Shown: in pieces, positions 1-11,169 of the stretch
Layout: each line of letters begins with the position of its first letter
How positions within the stretch are numbered: position 1 is the first letter of the stretch
Source of the DNA: Chrysophaeum taylorii
Taxonomy: Eukaryota; Sar; Pelagophyceae; Pelagomonadales; Pelagomonadaceae
Direction: 5' to 3'
Assembly (NCBI GenBank): GCA_029834535.1
Contig: JAQMWT010000344.1
Span: 676,549-740,548, forward strand
DNA length: 64,000 bases
Notes under the pieces: generated by a model
Told to the model about the DNA's origin: nothing
Databases searched by the model: none
Seen by the model: the letters and a program-made list of their open reading frames with translations, nothing else
Translations under genes and position numbers: made by a program

Positions 1-321
1 CGACCCGGGGGTTTCCTTTTCGATTTCCTCGAGGGCGTCCTCGAGTTCGAGGCACCGCATTCTCGTTTTTTCGTGGAGTTCGACGTCGACGTACGATGGC
101 CGCAGCCGCCACAGCATCCCCGCCGTGTGCCAGGTCGTGCCCGCCGTCAGGGTGTGGGCCTCGAGGAGCACCGTTCGCAGCCCGCGCGCAGCGAGGTGGT
201 AGGCCGCCGAGGCCCCGACTGACCCGCCGCCGATCACCACCACGTCCGCGCTCGCGGGCAACAAAGCCGCACTCGTCGTCGTCGTCGAGGCGCGACGCGC
301 CAGGCGGCCCCCGAGCAGCAT
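1..321 (-). CDS. Dimethylglycine/sarcosine dehydrogenase-type FAD oxidoreductase, N-terminal 107 codons (runs off left edge)
   Basis: Reading the minus strand from the ATG at 321 gives 107 uninterrupted codons to the window edge. Residues 1-25 are rich in Arg, Ser, Thr and Ala with no acidic residue, like a mitochondrial presequence. A Rossmann FAD motif follows ([14 protein letters not shown], residues 27-40), then GTTWHTAGM (61-69). In the DMGDH/SARDH family the His of this TWH motif (here H65) carries the covalent flavin. Known family role: oxidative N-demethylation of dimethylglycine or sarcosine, passing a one-carbon unit to tetrahydrofolate. Only the FAD-binding start is visible, so the substrate and the presence of a folate domain are unknown. 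It is transcribed away from the related fusion gene starting at 548; the 226-bp gap would hold both promoters. The family call is firm, the substrate is not. Confidence 0.8.
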   Translation of the reverse strand, partial: MLLGGRLARRASTTTTSAALLPASADVVVIGGGSVGASAAYHLAARGLRTVLLEAHTLTAGTTWHTAGMLWRLRPSYVDVELHEKTRMRCLELEDALEEIEKETPGS

Positions 322-547
322 TGTGTTGTTATTCTTCAACCCTAGTTTTTTTTCCGTTCGTTGGCGAACATGCCCGAAAACGCACAAGGTTTCGTAAGAC
401 GCAACGGCAGATACATGCGAAAGTCTATTGAATCGGTCATGTTGAAGTAGAGGGGGGCATCCCATCATCTTCTGTTCTCCTCCGCAACAAATTTGACTGG
501 TGCTACTGCTGCTGCCGCCGTCGTCGTCGTCGTCGGTATCGTGATTC
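322..547. promoter_or_regulatory. Divergent intergenic region between two DMGDH-type genes
   Basis: 226 bp separate the start codons of two divergently transcribed flavoenzyme genes of the same family, so this stretch should contain both promoters. It is AT-richer than its flanks and carries a GTCGTCGTCGTC run near 520. I see no unambiguous TATA element. That the pair is co-regulated is an inference from the layout. Confidence 0.35.
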
Positions 548-3500
548 ATGTTGTTGGAGCGCGTGGTGGTCGTCGGGGGTGGGGTCGCCGGGGTGTCGAT
601 CGCCCGCGAGCTCGCGCGCGCGGGGGTCCGTGTGAAGCTGTTCGAGAGGTCGAAGCAGCTGTGCGCGGGGGCGACGTGGCACGCCGCCGGGCTCGTGACG
701 CGGTTCGCGGGGTCGAGCAAGCTGAAGAAGCTGCACGTCCGGTCGTTGCAGCTGTTGTCGGAGATCCACGAGAAGACGGAGGGCGGGATCGGGCTCCACC
801 TGAGCGGGTCGATCCGGCTCGTGAAGGCGGGCGACCGCGACCGGGCGCTCGAGGCGCGGCGGCACGTCGAGCTCGCCAAGCTGTACGACGAGGCCGACGC
901 CCCGACGACCCTCGTGACGCCCGCGGAGATCAAGGCCCTGCACCCCCTCGTCGATACCTCCCACCTCGAGCTCGGGGTCCGCACGGTGCGCGACGGCGAC
1001 GTAGATCCTACGCTTCTCGCGAACGCTCTGGCCGTCGACGCCAAGAACGCCGGCGCGACGGTCGTTTTGGGTGCCGAGGTGTCGGGCGTCGAGAAGCTCG
1101 CGACGGGGGAGTTTCGGGTGTCGTTCGATAGCAACGGCAGCCGCCCCCCCGAAGTGTGCGACGCGGTCGTCAACGCGACGGGGCTCTGGTCGCAGCGGCT
1201 CTCGGAGCAGATGGGATTGGGGGCAACGCATCCGGCGTTCGTCATCGAGCACCACTACGCCGTCACCGAACCTCTCCCGGCGCTGGCCGCGCTCCGCGCC
1301 AAGGGCGAACGCGTCCCCGTGCTCCGCGACCTCGCGGGGTCGTCCTACCTGCGCCAGGAGCAGGACGGGATACTGGTCGGTCCGTACGAGCGCTTGCCGC
1401 CCGAGGCGGTCCATCGCGAGTGGCGGCGAGAGGGACCCCCAATGTCGTGGGCTTGGGACCTGTTCCCCGACAAGGTCGATCGTCTCGAAGAGGTGATGGC
1501 GCATGCGATGGAGTACACGATGCCCGCGCTCCAGGAGGTCGGGTTGGCGTCGGTCGTCAACGGCCCGACGATCTGGGCGCCCGACTCGCTGCCGCGGTGC
1601 GGCCGCACGAGAATCCCGGGCTACTACGACTTCAATACCCTCACCTACGGTATCGCCCACTCGATGCCGCTCGCCGAGCATTTAAAAACCCTCATGCTCG
1701 ACGGCGAGCAGCCGTACGACCTCGCCGCCGAGTGCGACCCGCTCCGGTACGGTCGGTGGGCCAACGACGACTACGCGGCCGCCAAGATCGCCGAGACCTA
1801 TCGCATGAACAACAAGCCGGCCTACGCGTTCGAGAACCGCAAGGCCGGCCGCGACGTGCCGCACGTTCACGCGAGCGAGGCCCTCGCGACCCTCGCGAAG
1901 GTCCTCAAGAAGCACGGCGCGCTCACCTCGTTCTCGCAGGGCGTCGAGACGCCGTTAGCGTTTCTTCCTCCGACCGTCCAAGTTGTCGAAGAGGCGAGAT
2001 TCGATAACCACGAGTGGGCCGAGGCCGCGCGACGCGAGGCCGAGCACGTGAGGGCGTCGGTGGGGGTCGGGTGTGCCACGGGCTTTTCGAAGCTCGTCGT
2101 ACGGTCGCGCGACGACGACGGCACCGCCGCGCGCGCGCTGCTCGCGGACGCGACCACAAACGTCGTTCCCAAGACGCCCGGCGCCTGCCGCCTAACCTAC
2201 GCCGTCGCGCCGAAACGCGGCTCGGTCGTCGCCGAGTTCACCGTTTCGAACCTCACCGGCTGTGGCTTGCTTTCGGGCGATGACGCGACTTGTTACTACG
2301 TCGTCGGCTCGCGCGACTACGCCGGCCACGACCTCGAGTGGCTCAAGACGCGCGCGAGGGCGCTCGGCTACGACTCCTCGGTTGTCGAGATCGCCGACGT
2401 CTCAACCGATATCGAGATTTTGCTGCTGGCGGGCCCCGACTCGAAGAAAACGCTCCTCGGTCTCCTCGACGACGACGACGCCGCCGCCGTCGTCGATTCT
2501 CTCGGCTTTCTCAAGTTCGCGACCCGGCCCGTCCGGGTCGCCGGCGTCGAGGGCGTCGTGATCGCGCGCGTCTCTTTTACCGGCGAAGCCGGCTACGAGC
2601 TTCACGCCCCCGCCGAATCGGCCGCCTCTCTTTTTGACGCGATTGTCGTTTCTGCCGGCGTCGAGCCGTTTGGCTCGCACGCCACGAATTCCCTCCGCCT
2701 CGAAAAGGGCTTCAAAGTCAAGGCCGACCTGGACTTCGCACGCTTCGACGAGGCCGGCATCTCGGCTTTCACGCGAAAGTCCTTCGTAAGGCCGCCGATC
2801 GACACGCCGCCCGCACGCCGCGCCGCCCTCTTCAAGATACGCGCGGCCCCGGGCTTCGAGTGGTCGGTCCCGGGCGATTCGCCAATTTTTTCCGCCGCGG
2901 CGGGCGACAAGCTGGTCGGTTTCACGACATCATCAGCGTTCGGCACCGAGGCGAACGCGACCCTCGCCGCGGGGTTCCTCCTCCAGCCCGACACCCCGAC
3001 CGACCTCCGCGTCGAGTGCTTCGGCATGCGGTGGCCCTGCGAAATCCTCGAATCCCCGCCCGCCCCGGTCCGCGGATTCGACCACAAGCCGCCGGAGATG
3101 CGTCGCGACCTTCAGCACGAGCGACCGATGCCGCTCGCCGCGCAGCAGCGCCTCCTCTCGACGACGGCCGCTCCGCCCTCGGAAACTGTCGTCCCGGACG
3201 AGGGCCGCTCGTCGCGGCCCCTCGCGTGGACGCGCGAGGAGTATTTCTCGGGGTCGCGGAGGTCGTTCGAGCACGCGTCGTGCTTTGGCGGCACCATGTA
3301 CACAGACGAGCAAATCCACGCCGACGAGCGCCGCGCCATCTTCAGACGCGAGTGGGTCATCGTCGGCCACGCCTCCGACCTCTCGAAACCGGGCGACGTG
3401 GTGCCCTTCGAAATTGCCGGAGCGCCCCTCTTCGCCGTCAATCACAAGGGCACCATCAAAGCCTACCACAACGTGTGCCGCCACCGCGGCGCAAAACTCG

Positions 3501-4519
3501 TCGACAGATCGATGAAAAACCGCGCCGTCATCAGCTGTCCATACCACAAGTGGGGCTACGCCCTCGACGGCAGACTGGTCGGCACCCCCTGCTGGGACGA
3601 GGTCCTCCCCCAAAACAGCGCGGACGACCGCCAACTCCCGCGTGGTCTCAAGGAAAAGTTCGACACGGCCCACGTCGCCAACTTCGACCGCAAGGATTTT
3701 GGCCTCTTTCCCTGCGACTTGAAGACCTGGGGCGGCATGCTGTGGGCGCGCGTCGGCGACCGCGACGGTAAGGGCAACGTCGACCTCGAGGCCCACCTCG
3801 GCGACCTTCCTATCCAGCTCCGAAATTATCCCCTCGACGAGATGGTCGTCGCGCGACAGATCACCGTCGACCGCATCAACGCCAACTGGAAAATCCTCGC
3901 CGAAAACTTCAGCGAGTACTACCACCTCCCGGCAGTCCATCCCGAGCTCTGCGCCGTCTCGGGCGTCGACGAGCACGTCCGCACCCAGGGTGCCGGCAAG
4001 TACCTCGGCTTTGCGACCGCGCCCCTGACAAACGGAGGCACGGCCGTCGACCCCGTCGTCGCGCCGCCCATGCCGGGCCTCGAGGGCACGCCCGACGCCT
4101 TTGCCGCGCGCCACGTGATGATCTACCCCTCGGCCTTCATGAGCTTCTACCCCCACCACGTCTTCCGCGTCATCCTCGAGCCGCTTTCGGCGGGCGTCAC
4201 GCGCGAGCGAACGCACCTCGTCGTCCACCCAAAAATATACGACGACCTCGGCGACGAACGGGCCGAACAAACCATCGACCGCTTCATGGCCTTCCACCAA
4301 AAAGTCAACAACGAAGACATGAGCATCTGCGAGGCTGTGCAGCGCGGCGTCATGGCGCCTCCCTACGCCGGAGGCCGCCTCTCCTTCCGTTTCGAAGAGA
4401 CGATACACCGCTTCCAAAATTTGGTTGCCGACTCTCTCGTCGGCTCGGGTCACCGCATCCCGCCGGCCGACGACGATTTTGACGCGTTCCGCGATCTCGA
4501 AGGGCCACCGGCACCCTAG
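548..4519 (+). CDS. Fusion: dimethylglycine/sarcosine dehydrogenase-like flavoenzyme + Rieske non-heme iron oxygenase (1323 aa)
   Basis: The ATG at 548 directly follows an in-frame TGA (542-544). The amino-terminal two thirds are a DMGDH/SARDH-type enzyme: FAD motif [12 protein letters not shown] (residues 6-17), covalent-flavin type motif GATWHAAG (H45), then a GcvT-like folate-binding region with [12 protein letters not shown] and SLRLEKGFK. The last ~400 residues are a complete Rieske oxygenase. The cluster ligands are C977/H979 and C997/H1000 (CRH, then CPYH). The mononuclear iron site is [19 protein letters not shown] with H1126 and H1131, and D1257 as third ligand. Rieske enzymes of this type (GbcA, choline monooxygenase) oxidise glycine betaine or choline; DMGDH-type enzymes act on the next methylamines. 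One chain could therefore take betaine to dimethylglycine and then sarcosine, or choline to betaine aldehyde plus a separate activity. No targeting presequence is seen, unlike its divergent neighbour. Confidence 0.85.
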   Translation: MLLERVVVVGGGVAGVSIARELARAGVRVKLFERSKQLCAGATWHAAGLVTRFAGSSKLKKLHVRSLQLLSEIHEKTEGGIGLHLSGSIRLVKAGDRDRALEARRHVELAKLYDEADAPTTLVTPAEIKALHPLVDTSHLELGVRTVRDGDVDPTLLANALAVDAKNAGATVVLGAEVSGVEKLATGEFRVSFDSNGSRPPEVCDAVVNATGLWSQRLSEQMGLGATHPAFVIEHHYAVTEPLPALAALRAKGERVPVLRDLAGSSYLRQEQDGILVGPYERLPPEAVHREWRREGPPMSWAWDLFPDKVDRLEEVMAHAMEYTMPALQEVGLASVVNGPTIWAPDSLPRCGRTRIPGYYDFNTLTYGIAHSMPLAEHLKTLMLDGEQPYDLAAECDPLRYGRWANDDYAAAKIAETYRMNNKPAYAFENRKAGRDVPHVHASEALATLAKVLKKHGALTSFSQGVETPLAFLPPTVQVVEEARFDNHEWAEAARREAEHVRASVGVGCATGFSKLVVRSRDDDGTAARALLADATTNVVPKTPGACRLTYAVAPKRGSVVAEFTVSNLTGCGLLSGDDATCYYVVGSRDYAGHDLEWLKTRARALGYDSSVVEIADVSTDIEILLLAGPDSKKTLLGLLDDDDAAAVVDSLGFLKFATRPVRVAGVEGVVIARVSFTGEAGYELHAPAESAASLFDAIVVSAGVEPFGSHATNSLRLEKGFKVKADLDFARFDEAGISAFTRKSFVRPPIDTPPARRAALFKIRAAPGFEWSVPGDSPIFSAAAGDKLVGFTTSSAFGTEANATLAAGFLLQPDTPTDLRVECFGMRWPCEILESPPAPVRGFDHKPPEMRRDLQHERPMPLAAQQRLLSTTAAPPSETVVPDEGRSSRPLAWTREEYFSGSRRSFEHASCFGGTMYTDEQIHADERRAIFRREWVIVGHASDLSKPGDVVPFEIAGAPLFAVNHKGTIKAYHNVCRHRGAKLVDRSMKNRAVISCPYHKWGYALDGRLVGTPCWDEVLPQNSADDRQLPRGLKEKFDTAHVANFDRKDFGLFPCDLKTWGGMLWARVGDRDGKGNVDLEAHLGDLPIQLRNYPLDEMVVARQITVDRINANWKILAENFSEYYHLPAVHPELCAVSGVDEHVRTQGAGKYLGFATAPLTNGGTAVDPVVAPPMPGLEGTPDAFAARHVMIYPSAFMSFYPHHVFRVILEPLSAGVTRERTHLVVHPKIYDDLGDERAEQTIDRFMAFHQKVNNEDMSICEAVQRGVMAPPYAGGRLSFRFEETIHRFQNLVADSLVGSGHRIPPADDDFDAFRDLEGPPAP

Positions 4520-4894
4520 CGTTTACGCGCGCGCCACCACCTCCTTTGGTCTGGAGGTTGTACACGCGCCATCGTCTCCAAAAACACTCGTATTGTGATT
4601 CTTCTTCTTCTTCACGAGCGCACCACCCGACGCGCGCGTGAACCATCTTCTTGCCCGATGCTGTACATACGATCCTCGGGCTCTCCAAGTACAAACCAAC
4701 CACCCTCTGCAAACACACCTTCACGCCATGTACATCAACACGATGTTTAGAAGACATGACAAGATAATTATACTATTATTAATAACGTAGGTTCATCTTA
4801 TTATCTTTTTTTTTCCGCCTGTGAAGTCGACAACAACCGTGATCTTGCGCCATAGATAGATAGCCCGCGGGGGCACGTTTTTTTTTTTTGGCAA

Positions 4895-4935
<41 letters not shown>

Positions 4936-5656
4936 AGAGAGATGAGTGCTTATTACTATTAAGTCTTGTGGCTAATAAGATGTTAAAAAAATCGACACTG
5001 CCCCCAGCAGCATGTTTCGAATACTTATTATTACAATACTTATTATTACTTATTATTATTATTAGGGTCGGTATTCTTTTGAATACAGGGTCGGTACTCT
5101 AAGCGAACCAGACGAATGTGTATCATTATTATTATTATTAGTAAGAGCTGCAACGAGGGAAATATTAATAAGAAATTCCCTCAAAAGCCATGTATACCAA
5201 CGGCATATATTTGTATTTAAATTCAAAGCGCTCTTCAATTCAAACTGAATCAGAAGTTCGGGGGCGCAAAGCGGCGAGAGGAGTGACGACACAGGAGCAT
5301 AGGCAACAACAACGTCACGTTTATTCTCTCTCTCGAGTCGAGAAAAAGAGGTCGCACACGCGACGGGGAAAGAAAGAAAGAAAGACAGAAAGAAAAACAA
5401 AAGGTGCCCGGCCGGCTCGTAGCAGATGTGGTCCTCCTTATCATGATGGGCTATCAATCCTAGGCGGGGGGCGATATACGTATTGGGATTGGGTGTAGAC
5501 CGGTGCTCATCATCTCGAAGTCCGCGCGCAACGAGGGCGTCGTGCCAGCAGAAAAGAAACCGCACCGCCGGCGGTCGTCGTCGTCGCCGATGATGTCCGC
5601 CGAGGAAAGGAAAGGAAAGGAAAAGAAAGATAACAAGTCGGGCAAAGGAGGGCACA
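4520..5656. other. Intergenic, AT-richer spacer with microsatellites
   Basis: This 1.1-kb spacer lies between the fusion gene and the next minus-strand gene. It holds a CTG triplet run, several TTA/ATT trinucleotide tracts (about 5039-5065 and 5122-5142), an AAAG-rich stretch near 5368-5400 and GGAAA repeats near 5600-5635. A 197-codon minus-strand frame (5062-5655) is low-complexity and not supported as a gene. I see no RNA gene. Confidence 0.6.
4896..4933. repeat. CTG trinucleotide microsatellite
   Basis: About twelve and a half uninterrupted CTG units lie in the 3' spacer of the fusion gene, just after a T-rich run. Confidence 0.95.
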
Positions 5657-6595
5657 TTAGCGGGAAAATTTGAATTTATTGGGGGCGTGATCGTCGTCGC
5701 GTTGCTGGCGTCGTCTCATGCGTTGGCGGGAGAGGTCTTCTTGGAGAAGCTTGTAGGTGCAGTGCGGCGAGTGGCCGCAGCGATGGTCGACTCGAAGGAG
5801 ATTTTCAACGTCGAGGCCGGCGAAGAGGCTGAAGAAGGGCCAGGTGCGCTCGATGCGTGCGACGTTGTTCAAGAGGGTTTGGAATTGGGTGTGCGAGTGA
5901 TTGAGTTCGTTCTCGAGCCGCGCCGCCTGCTCCTCGAAATGGGCACTTCTCTCGAGCGCGGCGTGGAGGCGAATCTCGAGCGCAATCGTGCGGTCCTCGT
6001 AGTCCTTTTCGACGCGGGCGAGGCGGTCGCGCGCCATCCTGAGGTGGTCGACGAGAAGGTCATGGGAAGTCCAGAGGTCGCAAAGCTGCAGAAAGGCGGC
6101 GGCGAAGAGGCCGAGGACGACCAAGAGAGCGTGCTTCCAGCGACTTCGAGCCGCGAGGGAGCGTCTCACCTCGGCCACTCGATTTTCGGCGGTCACAAAT
6201 TGCCGAAATTTGGACCGATACAGCGTCGGCCTCCGGACGCGGTGCCCGCGAAAGAGGCGTTGCGCGACCGTCGCGGCCCGCGCCCGCCTCCGGTACATCC
6301 GCAGCCGCGCCAAATCCTGAAGCCGATACACCGCATCGCACAAAGCGCCATGGTAGTACTCGTCGGCCTCCACGGCTGCCGCGATCTCGCGCAAGTTCGG
6401 GGACCCGTACTGCGCCAAGGACAACGCGTCCTTCAGCCGGAACACGGCCTGGCTGTACTTGGAGGCCATCCTCGAGAACGAGTCCTCCTCTTCTTCCTCG
6501 GGGACCCGAGCAGCGCTCACCTCCTCGAAGGATTCCTGCAGCAGAGGCTGACCGGAACCGCCCGCAAACATGGGCGCGAACATGACGCTGCTCAT
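5657..6595 (-). CDS. Hypothetical membrane protein with IQ-like motif, one transmembrane segment and coiled coil (312 aa)
   Basis: The frame is open upstream to 6664 but begins there with GTG; the first ATG is at 6595 (MSSVMFAPMF). Visible features: an acidic run (PEEEEEDSF); a Leu/Ala-rich helical region; an IQ-like basic motif (AATVAQRLFRGHRVRR), the type that binds calmodulin; one hydrophobic segment (HALLVVLGLFAAAFLQL) suitable as a transmembrane helix; then a heptad-like helical stretch rich in Leu, Glu and Arg. The C-terminus is basic (RQRMRRRQQR). I recognise no named family. It is divergent with the helicase gene starting at 6874, sharing a spacer of under 300 bp. The reading frame is convincing because its composition and length fit a gene, while the antisense frame shows no domain. 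Confidence 0.6.
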   Translation of the reverse strand: MSSVMFAPMFAGGSGQPLLQESFEEVSAARVPEEEEEDSFSRMASKYSQAVFRLKDALSLAQYGSPNLREIAAAVEADEYYHGALCDAVYRLQDLARLRMYRRRARAATVAQRLFRGHRVRRPTLYRSKFRQFVTAENRVAEVRRSLAARSRWKHALLVVLGLFAAAFLQLCDLWTSHDLLVDHLRMARDRLARVEKDYEDRTIALEIRLHAALERSAHFEEQAARLENELNHSHTQFQTLLNNVARIERTWPFFSLFAGLDVENLLRVDHRCGHSPHCTYKLLQEDLSRQRMRRRQQRDDDHAPNKFKFSR

Positions 6596-6873
6596 ACTCC
6601 TCTGGACACGACAACTGACACGTTGAACTTTTGAACCCTTACCCGTATAACGAACAGTGTTCACGTCGTCGTCGTCGTCGTCACTTGGGATCGCGATGCT
6701 GTTGTTGTTCTATCTGACTACTTTTTTTTTTTATTTTCTTTCTCCAATTGTATTTTATATTCTGTGAAAACAACAACATTCGAACGTGGAGGAGGGTTCG
6801 TGTCGGATCAAGAGCCACTGCTGCGGTTGGAACGAACATCCCAAGGTGGTTTGATTTTGAGCTAGGTGTGCCG

Positions 6874-8748
6874 ATGGGGCAGACGGCGGGCAAGTTGAAT
6901 CATGAAGACGCTGTGAGGGTGGAGAAGATGATGGAGGTTCAGGAGAAGTACGTGAACGTGGCGCTCGAGGAGGTGGACTTTTCAAATCCGACGGGTGCCG
7001 ACGACGAGGAGGAGGCGGGGGAGGAGGAGGCGGGGGAGGAGGAGGATGAGGAGGGGGGGGTCGAGGAAGAGGGCGACGTGACGTACGCCGAGTACGCCCC
7101 CAAGAAATTCAGGACCGCCGGTATGAAGCGGCACCCGTCGCCGGCGGTGGAAAACGGAACTCTGGCGACGGTGGACCCTCCGGACGTTGGGTACGAGCTG
7201 GCCATCGCGCGCGCGCGTCCCGGCGTGATCCGCGAGGGGCTGTTGTCGAATTTGCAGCTCGAGTTCATCGCGTACGCGTGCCAGCGGCACGATCGCGATT
7301 TGCCGAGCGGGGCGAGGTGCGGTTTTTTTCTCGGCGACGGCGCCGGGATGGGGAAGGGCCGCCAGATGGCCGGGCTCATCTTGGAGAATTTGCTCAAGGG
7401 CCGCCGGCGGCACGTCTGGGTCTCGACGAACATCGATTTGGTGGAGGACGCCAAGCGCGACTTGCGCGACGTGGGCGCGGACGTGGACGTCGTCACGCCG
7501 CCGGCGAGCCACGGGGCGGCCGTTAGGGCGGAGAAAGCGGAGGCGGTCTTTTTTACGACGTACTCGAGCATGTCCAAGGGCTGCACCGGGACGCTGTCGC
7601 TCGACGACGCGGGGGCGCGATTGGTGCAGATCGTGGATTGGATCGGCGAGGACTTCGATGGATGCCTGTTGTTCGACGAGGCCCACCGCGCCAAGAACCT
7701 CGTCGGCGAGAACGGGGTCGAGGCGACCGCGGCGGGTCGCGCCGTCTTTTTGATCCAGAGGATCCTCCCGCGGGCGCGGGTCGTCTACTGCTCGGCGACG
7801 GGGGTCAGCGAGCCCCGGAACTATGGGTATATGGTGCGGTTGGGGCTCTGGGGGCCGCGGAGTCCGTTCCCTATCGCCGACGAGAAATCGGACGAGTGCT
7901 CGGACGCCGCGATTAAGAATTTCGTTCAACTCGTCAACAACCGGGGCGTCGGCGCCATGGAACTCTGCGCGCTCCATTTGAAGATGGAGGGCGCGTTGAT
8001 GTGCCGTACTTTGAGCTACGCGGGCGTCGACTTCGACATCGTCGAGGCCGAGCTTACCCAGGCGCAGCAGGACCAGTACAACCGCGCCGCGAGGCTCTGG
8101 CAACTCCTGCACACGCGCGTCGAGCTCAAGCTCGCGCGCGAGGCGGTCTCCCGCGGTGACGATAAGGGTTCCGACTACAAATATATGCGTAGGACCTTTC
8201 ACTCCCAGCTCTGGGGCGGCCACCAGCGCTTCTTCCGATCCCTCATCACCAGTTTCAAGGTTCCCAAGCTCGTTCAGATCGCCAAGGACGCGATAAACGA
8301 CGGCAAGTGCGTCGTGATCGGCCTCCAGTCAACCGGCGAGGCGCACACCAAGCGCGCCCACAAGCAGCAGCACCACCGCCACGAGTCGGCGGCAGAGCTC
8401 GACGACCACGACGACAACTTCGAAGGAGACGCTCAAGATGCGGAAGAATCATCGATGCTCTCGGCGCCGCAGGAGACGTTGCTGTACGTCGTCGACCACG
8501 TCTGGCGTCACGAGCTCGAGATGGCGGCAGCAGAGGAAGGGCGCGAGAGCGCCAGCCCGATCAAAGCTGACGACGACGACGAGGAGGAGGTGGAGGAGGA
8601 TGAGGAGGAGGAGGAGTCGCTGTTCGACGACGAGGAGCCGAAAAAGAAGAATCCGATTTCCAACAATAACGAAAATAATTGCAAAAAGCGACCGCTCGCG
8701 CCGCAAATAATTATTCACCAGCAGCAACAACAAGAACCGAAGAACCGC

Positions 8749-8793
<45 letters not shown>

Positions 8794-10917
8794 TTTGAGA
8801 ATAAGAAGAAGAAGAACCCCCCGTTTAGCAGCAGCCCTCAATCGCGCGGGTCGCGGGCGAGCTCGGCGTCGGAGTACGACCTCTGCAGCAGCAACGACTC
8901 GGAGGACTCGATGGCGTCGCGGTCGTCGAAGCGATCCAAGTCGCAGCACTCGGACTGGCTCGCGTGGGACGAGGCGGAGAACGAGGACACGGACGAGGTT
9001 ATGGAGCCGAGCGAGGAGCAGGAGCTGCGCGAGGTGGAGAACGAGCTCGAGTGGGTGAGGGCGTTCAAGCGCAAAGTGGGGTCACTCAAGCTCCCCGCGA
9101 ACGCGCTGGACATGATCGTCGACGAGCTCGGCGGACGCGACGGCGTCGCGGAGATGAGCGGTCGATCGCAACGCATGATGCGGAACTACAAGGGGGAGTG
9201 GGTGTACGAGAAGCGGACGGTGAACGGCGTCTCGATGGACGACCAAAATATCTTCGAGCGCGAAGAGTTCCAGGCGGGGCGCAAACTGGTGGCGATTATC
9301 TCGGACGCGGCCTCGTCGGGCATCTCGCTCCATGCCGAGAACGCGGATCGCGTCAAGAACAAAAAACGACGCGTCCACATCACTCTCGAGCTGCCGTGGT
9401 CGGCCGACAAGACTCTGCAGCAGATGGGGAGGTCGCACCGCAGCAACCAGAAAGTGGCCCCCGAGTACAAACTGTTGGTGAGTCCGTTGGGCGGCGAGCG
9501 GCGATTCGTCGCGGCCGTGGTCAAGCGCCTCGAGAGCCTCGGCGCTTTGACGCAGGGCGACCGGCGCGCGACGGGCGTGACAAAGTCGTGGTCGTGCTTC
9601 AACGTCGACACCGACCAAGGCATCGATACCGTCCTCGACATATTCCACCACTCGAGCTGGACGACGAATCAGCTCCTCGGGAAGACGGGGGAAAACGAGA
9701 ACTACCCGCTCGTCAAGCCGCCCAAGCTCCCCTCGGGCGAACGCGAGGCGATCGCGACGCTCTGCCTCGAGAACGCCGAGCTCGTCGGCGCTACCGACGG
9801 GTGGTCCCGGCGCTGGGGGGGCGACGCGGGCGCCGTCGCGGCCCGGCTGACGCTCCTCCACGGCGCGAAACTGTGGCTCTCGCTGGTCGGCATCGACGTC
9901 GAAGAGTACGAAACCAATCAGCCGGGGGGCTCTCAGTATCACGACGTCGTTCCGAAGTTTCTGAATCGTATTTTGGGTCTCGAGATCTCGCGCCAGCAGT
10001 GGCTTTTTGATTATTTCGCGCGGTACCTCGAAAAGACTATCCGCGCCGCGATCCGCGACGGCCACTACCAGCAGGGCATCTCGAACATCGGCGGACGCAC
10101 TATCACCTTTGTGGAGGCCGATCGGAAGAAGCTCAGGATCGCCACTCCCTCGGATATTCCGATCCAGCTCCACACCATCAACGTCGACACGGGCATGGAT
10201 TTTCGGGCGGCCTGCGATAAGCTCGGCGAGGCCCAGGGCAAGCTCGACCTCGGCTCCTCGGTCCTCTCGTTTTCGGGCGATGCGAACGACGGGTGGGCGT
10301 CCCGCGGTCTCCAGGTCCCGCAGCGCGTCAAGTTTGGCGAGCGCGACGGCTTTTACCTCAACAGGGAAGAGCGGACGGTCGTTCTCATCGTCGAGATCGG
10401 CGGCGCGTCCATCCGGGGCCTATCGATAAAGACGGACAAGTTCCGCGTCTTCTATCCGGACCGCATCTCCGCCGAAAAGGAGTTCGTCCAAATTATCAGG
10501 GGAGGGTTCCGCAGCATATCCTCGGCCGAGGCGCGGACGCAATGGACGCGACAGTTCGAGTCGCGCAACCCGTTCTACAAGAACTACATTCTCGCTGGAC
10601 CGGTCCTCTACGTTTGGGGCGACGTTTTGTACGCGCAGTGCGCCGAGGCCGCCTTCAAGAAAGACACCATCCGCGTCATGCGCGCCGCCGAACGCGACGA
10701 GCACGGCAACCACTCGGGCAAAGTCGAGCTCGGCATCTTCCTCGACTGGGAAAAGGTCCACGTCATTTGTCGCCGCCTCGAACGCGAAGTCGAGGACACG
10801 GATCAAAACCGAACTGCCGGCATCCAACGCGAGGCGGCGCGCTTCGACTTGCGCAAGGCCGAACTGCGTTCGGATCGAGCCAGGAAGGCGGCGCGGACTC
10901 GCCGCAACAATAAGTAA
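6874..10917 (+). CDS. SBNO: Strawberry notch (SBNO)-type DExH helicase (1347 aa)
   Basis: An upstream in-frame extension starts only with TTG, so the first ATG (6874, MGQTAGKLN) is taken. The SBNO signature is clear: LQLEFIAYACQRHD, then the Walker A loop GDGAGMGKGRQ (154-164, K161), and motif II DEAH (268-271) in LLFDEAHRAKNL. The helicase C-terminal half has ISDAASSGISLHAE and ELPWSADKTLQQMGRSHRSN, the arginine-finger motif VI region. SBNO proteins are nuclear co-regulators of transcription and chromatin (Notch, Hippo and related pathways in animals) and occur widely in eukaryotes. Between the two helicase lobes sits a long acidic, low-complexity insert (about 8560-9030) with a run of 13 Asp encoded by a pure GAT repeat (8752-8790). 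It is divergent from the IQ-motif gene. Identification is firm; the pathway in this organism is unknown. Confidence 0.9.
8752..8790 (+). repeat. Coding GAT microsatellite (poly-Asp) inside the SBNO gene
   Basis: Thirteen GAT codons in a row encode a poly-aspartate tract in the linker between the helicase lobes. The use of a single codon, in a gene that otherwise prefers GAC, points to recent slippage expansion. Confidence 0.9.
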
Positions 10918-11169
10918 GTAGGAGTAAAAACAACCTCCGACCACGCGACGACCTCTGCTCTGTGCTGCGAACGGGCGGATGTCCGACGCCCCTCCCTGGT
11001 TGAGGAGTGCGGGGAACTTGACATTTATTAGCATTTTCGTTCCCGCGCATTCGTTGTTTGCGAGAAAGTCGTCGTCGTCGTCGTCGCCTGGTTCCCTCTT
11101 CAAAGCAGGAAGAAAGAAAGAAAGAACACTGGTGGAGGTGGTGGTCTAAGAAGTTTTAAATATCGCATA

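Noticed and set aside
503-1681. 392-codon frame antisense to the flavoenzyme N-terminus
   Set aside because: Arg-rich low-complexity translation overlapping an unambiguous FAD domain.
2933-4453. 506-codon frame antisense to the Rieske part of the fusion gene
   Set aside because: Shadow of a GC-rich gene; no recognisable domain.
5062-5655. 197-codon minus-strand frame
   Set aside because: Made of microsatellite-derived runs (Phe/Leu/Ser, poly-Asn); no domain.
6748-6873. In-frame N-terminal extension of the SBNO protein
   Set aside because: Starts only with TTG and reads through T-rich promoter-like sequence; the first ATG is at 6874.
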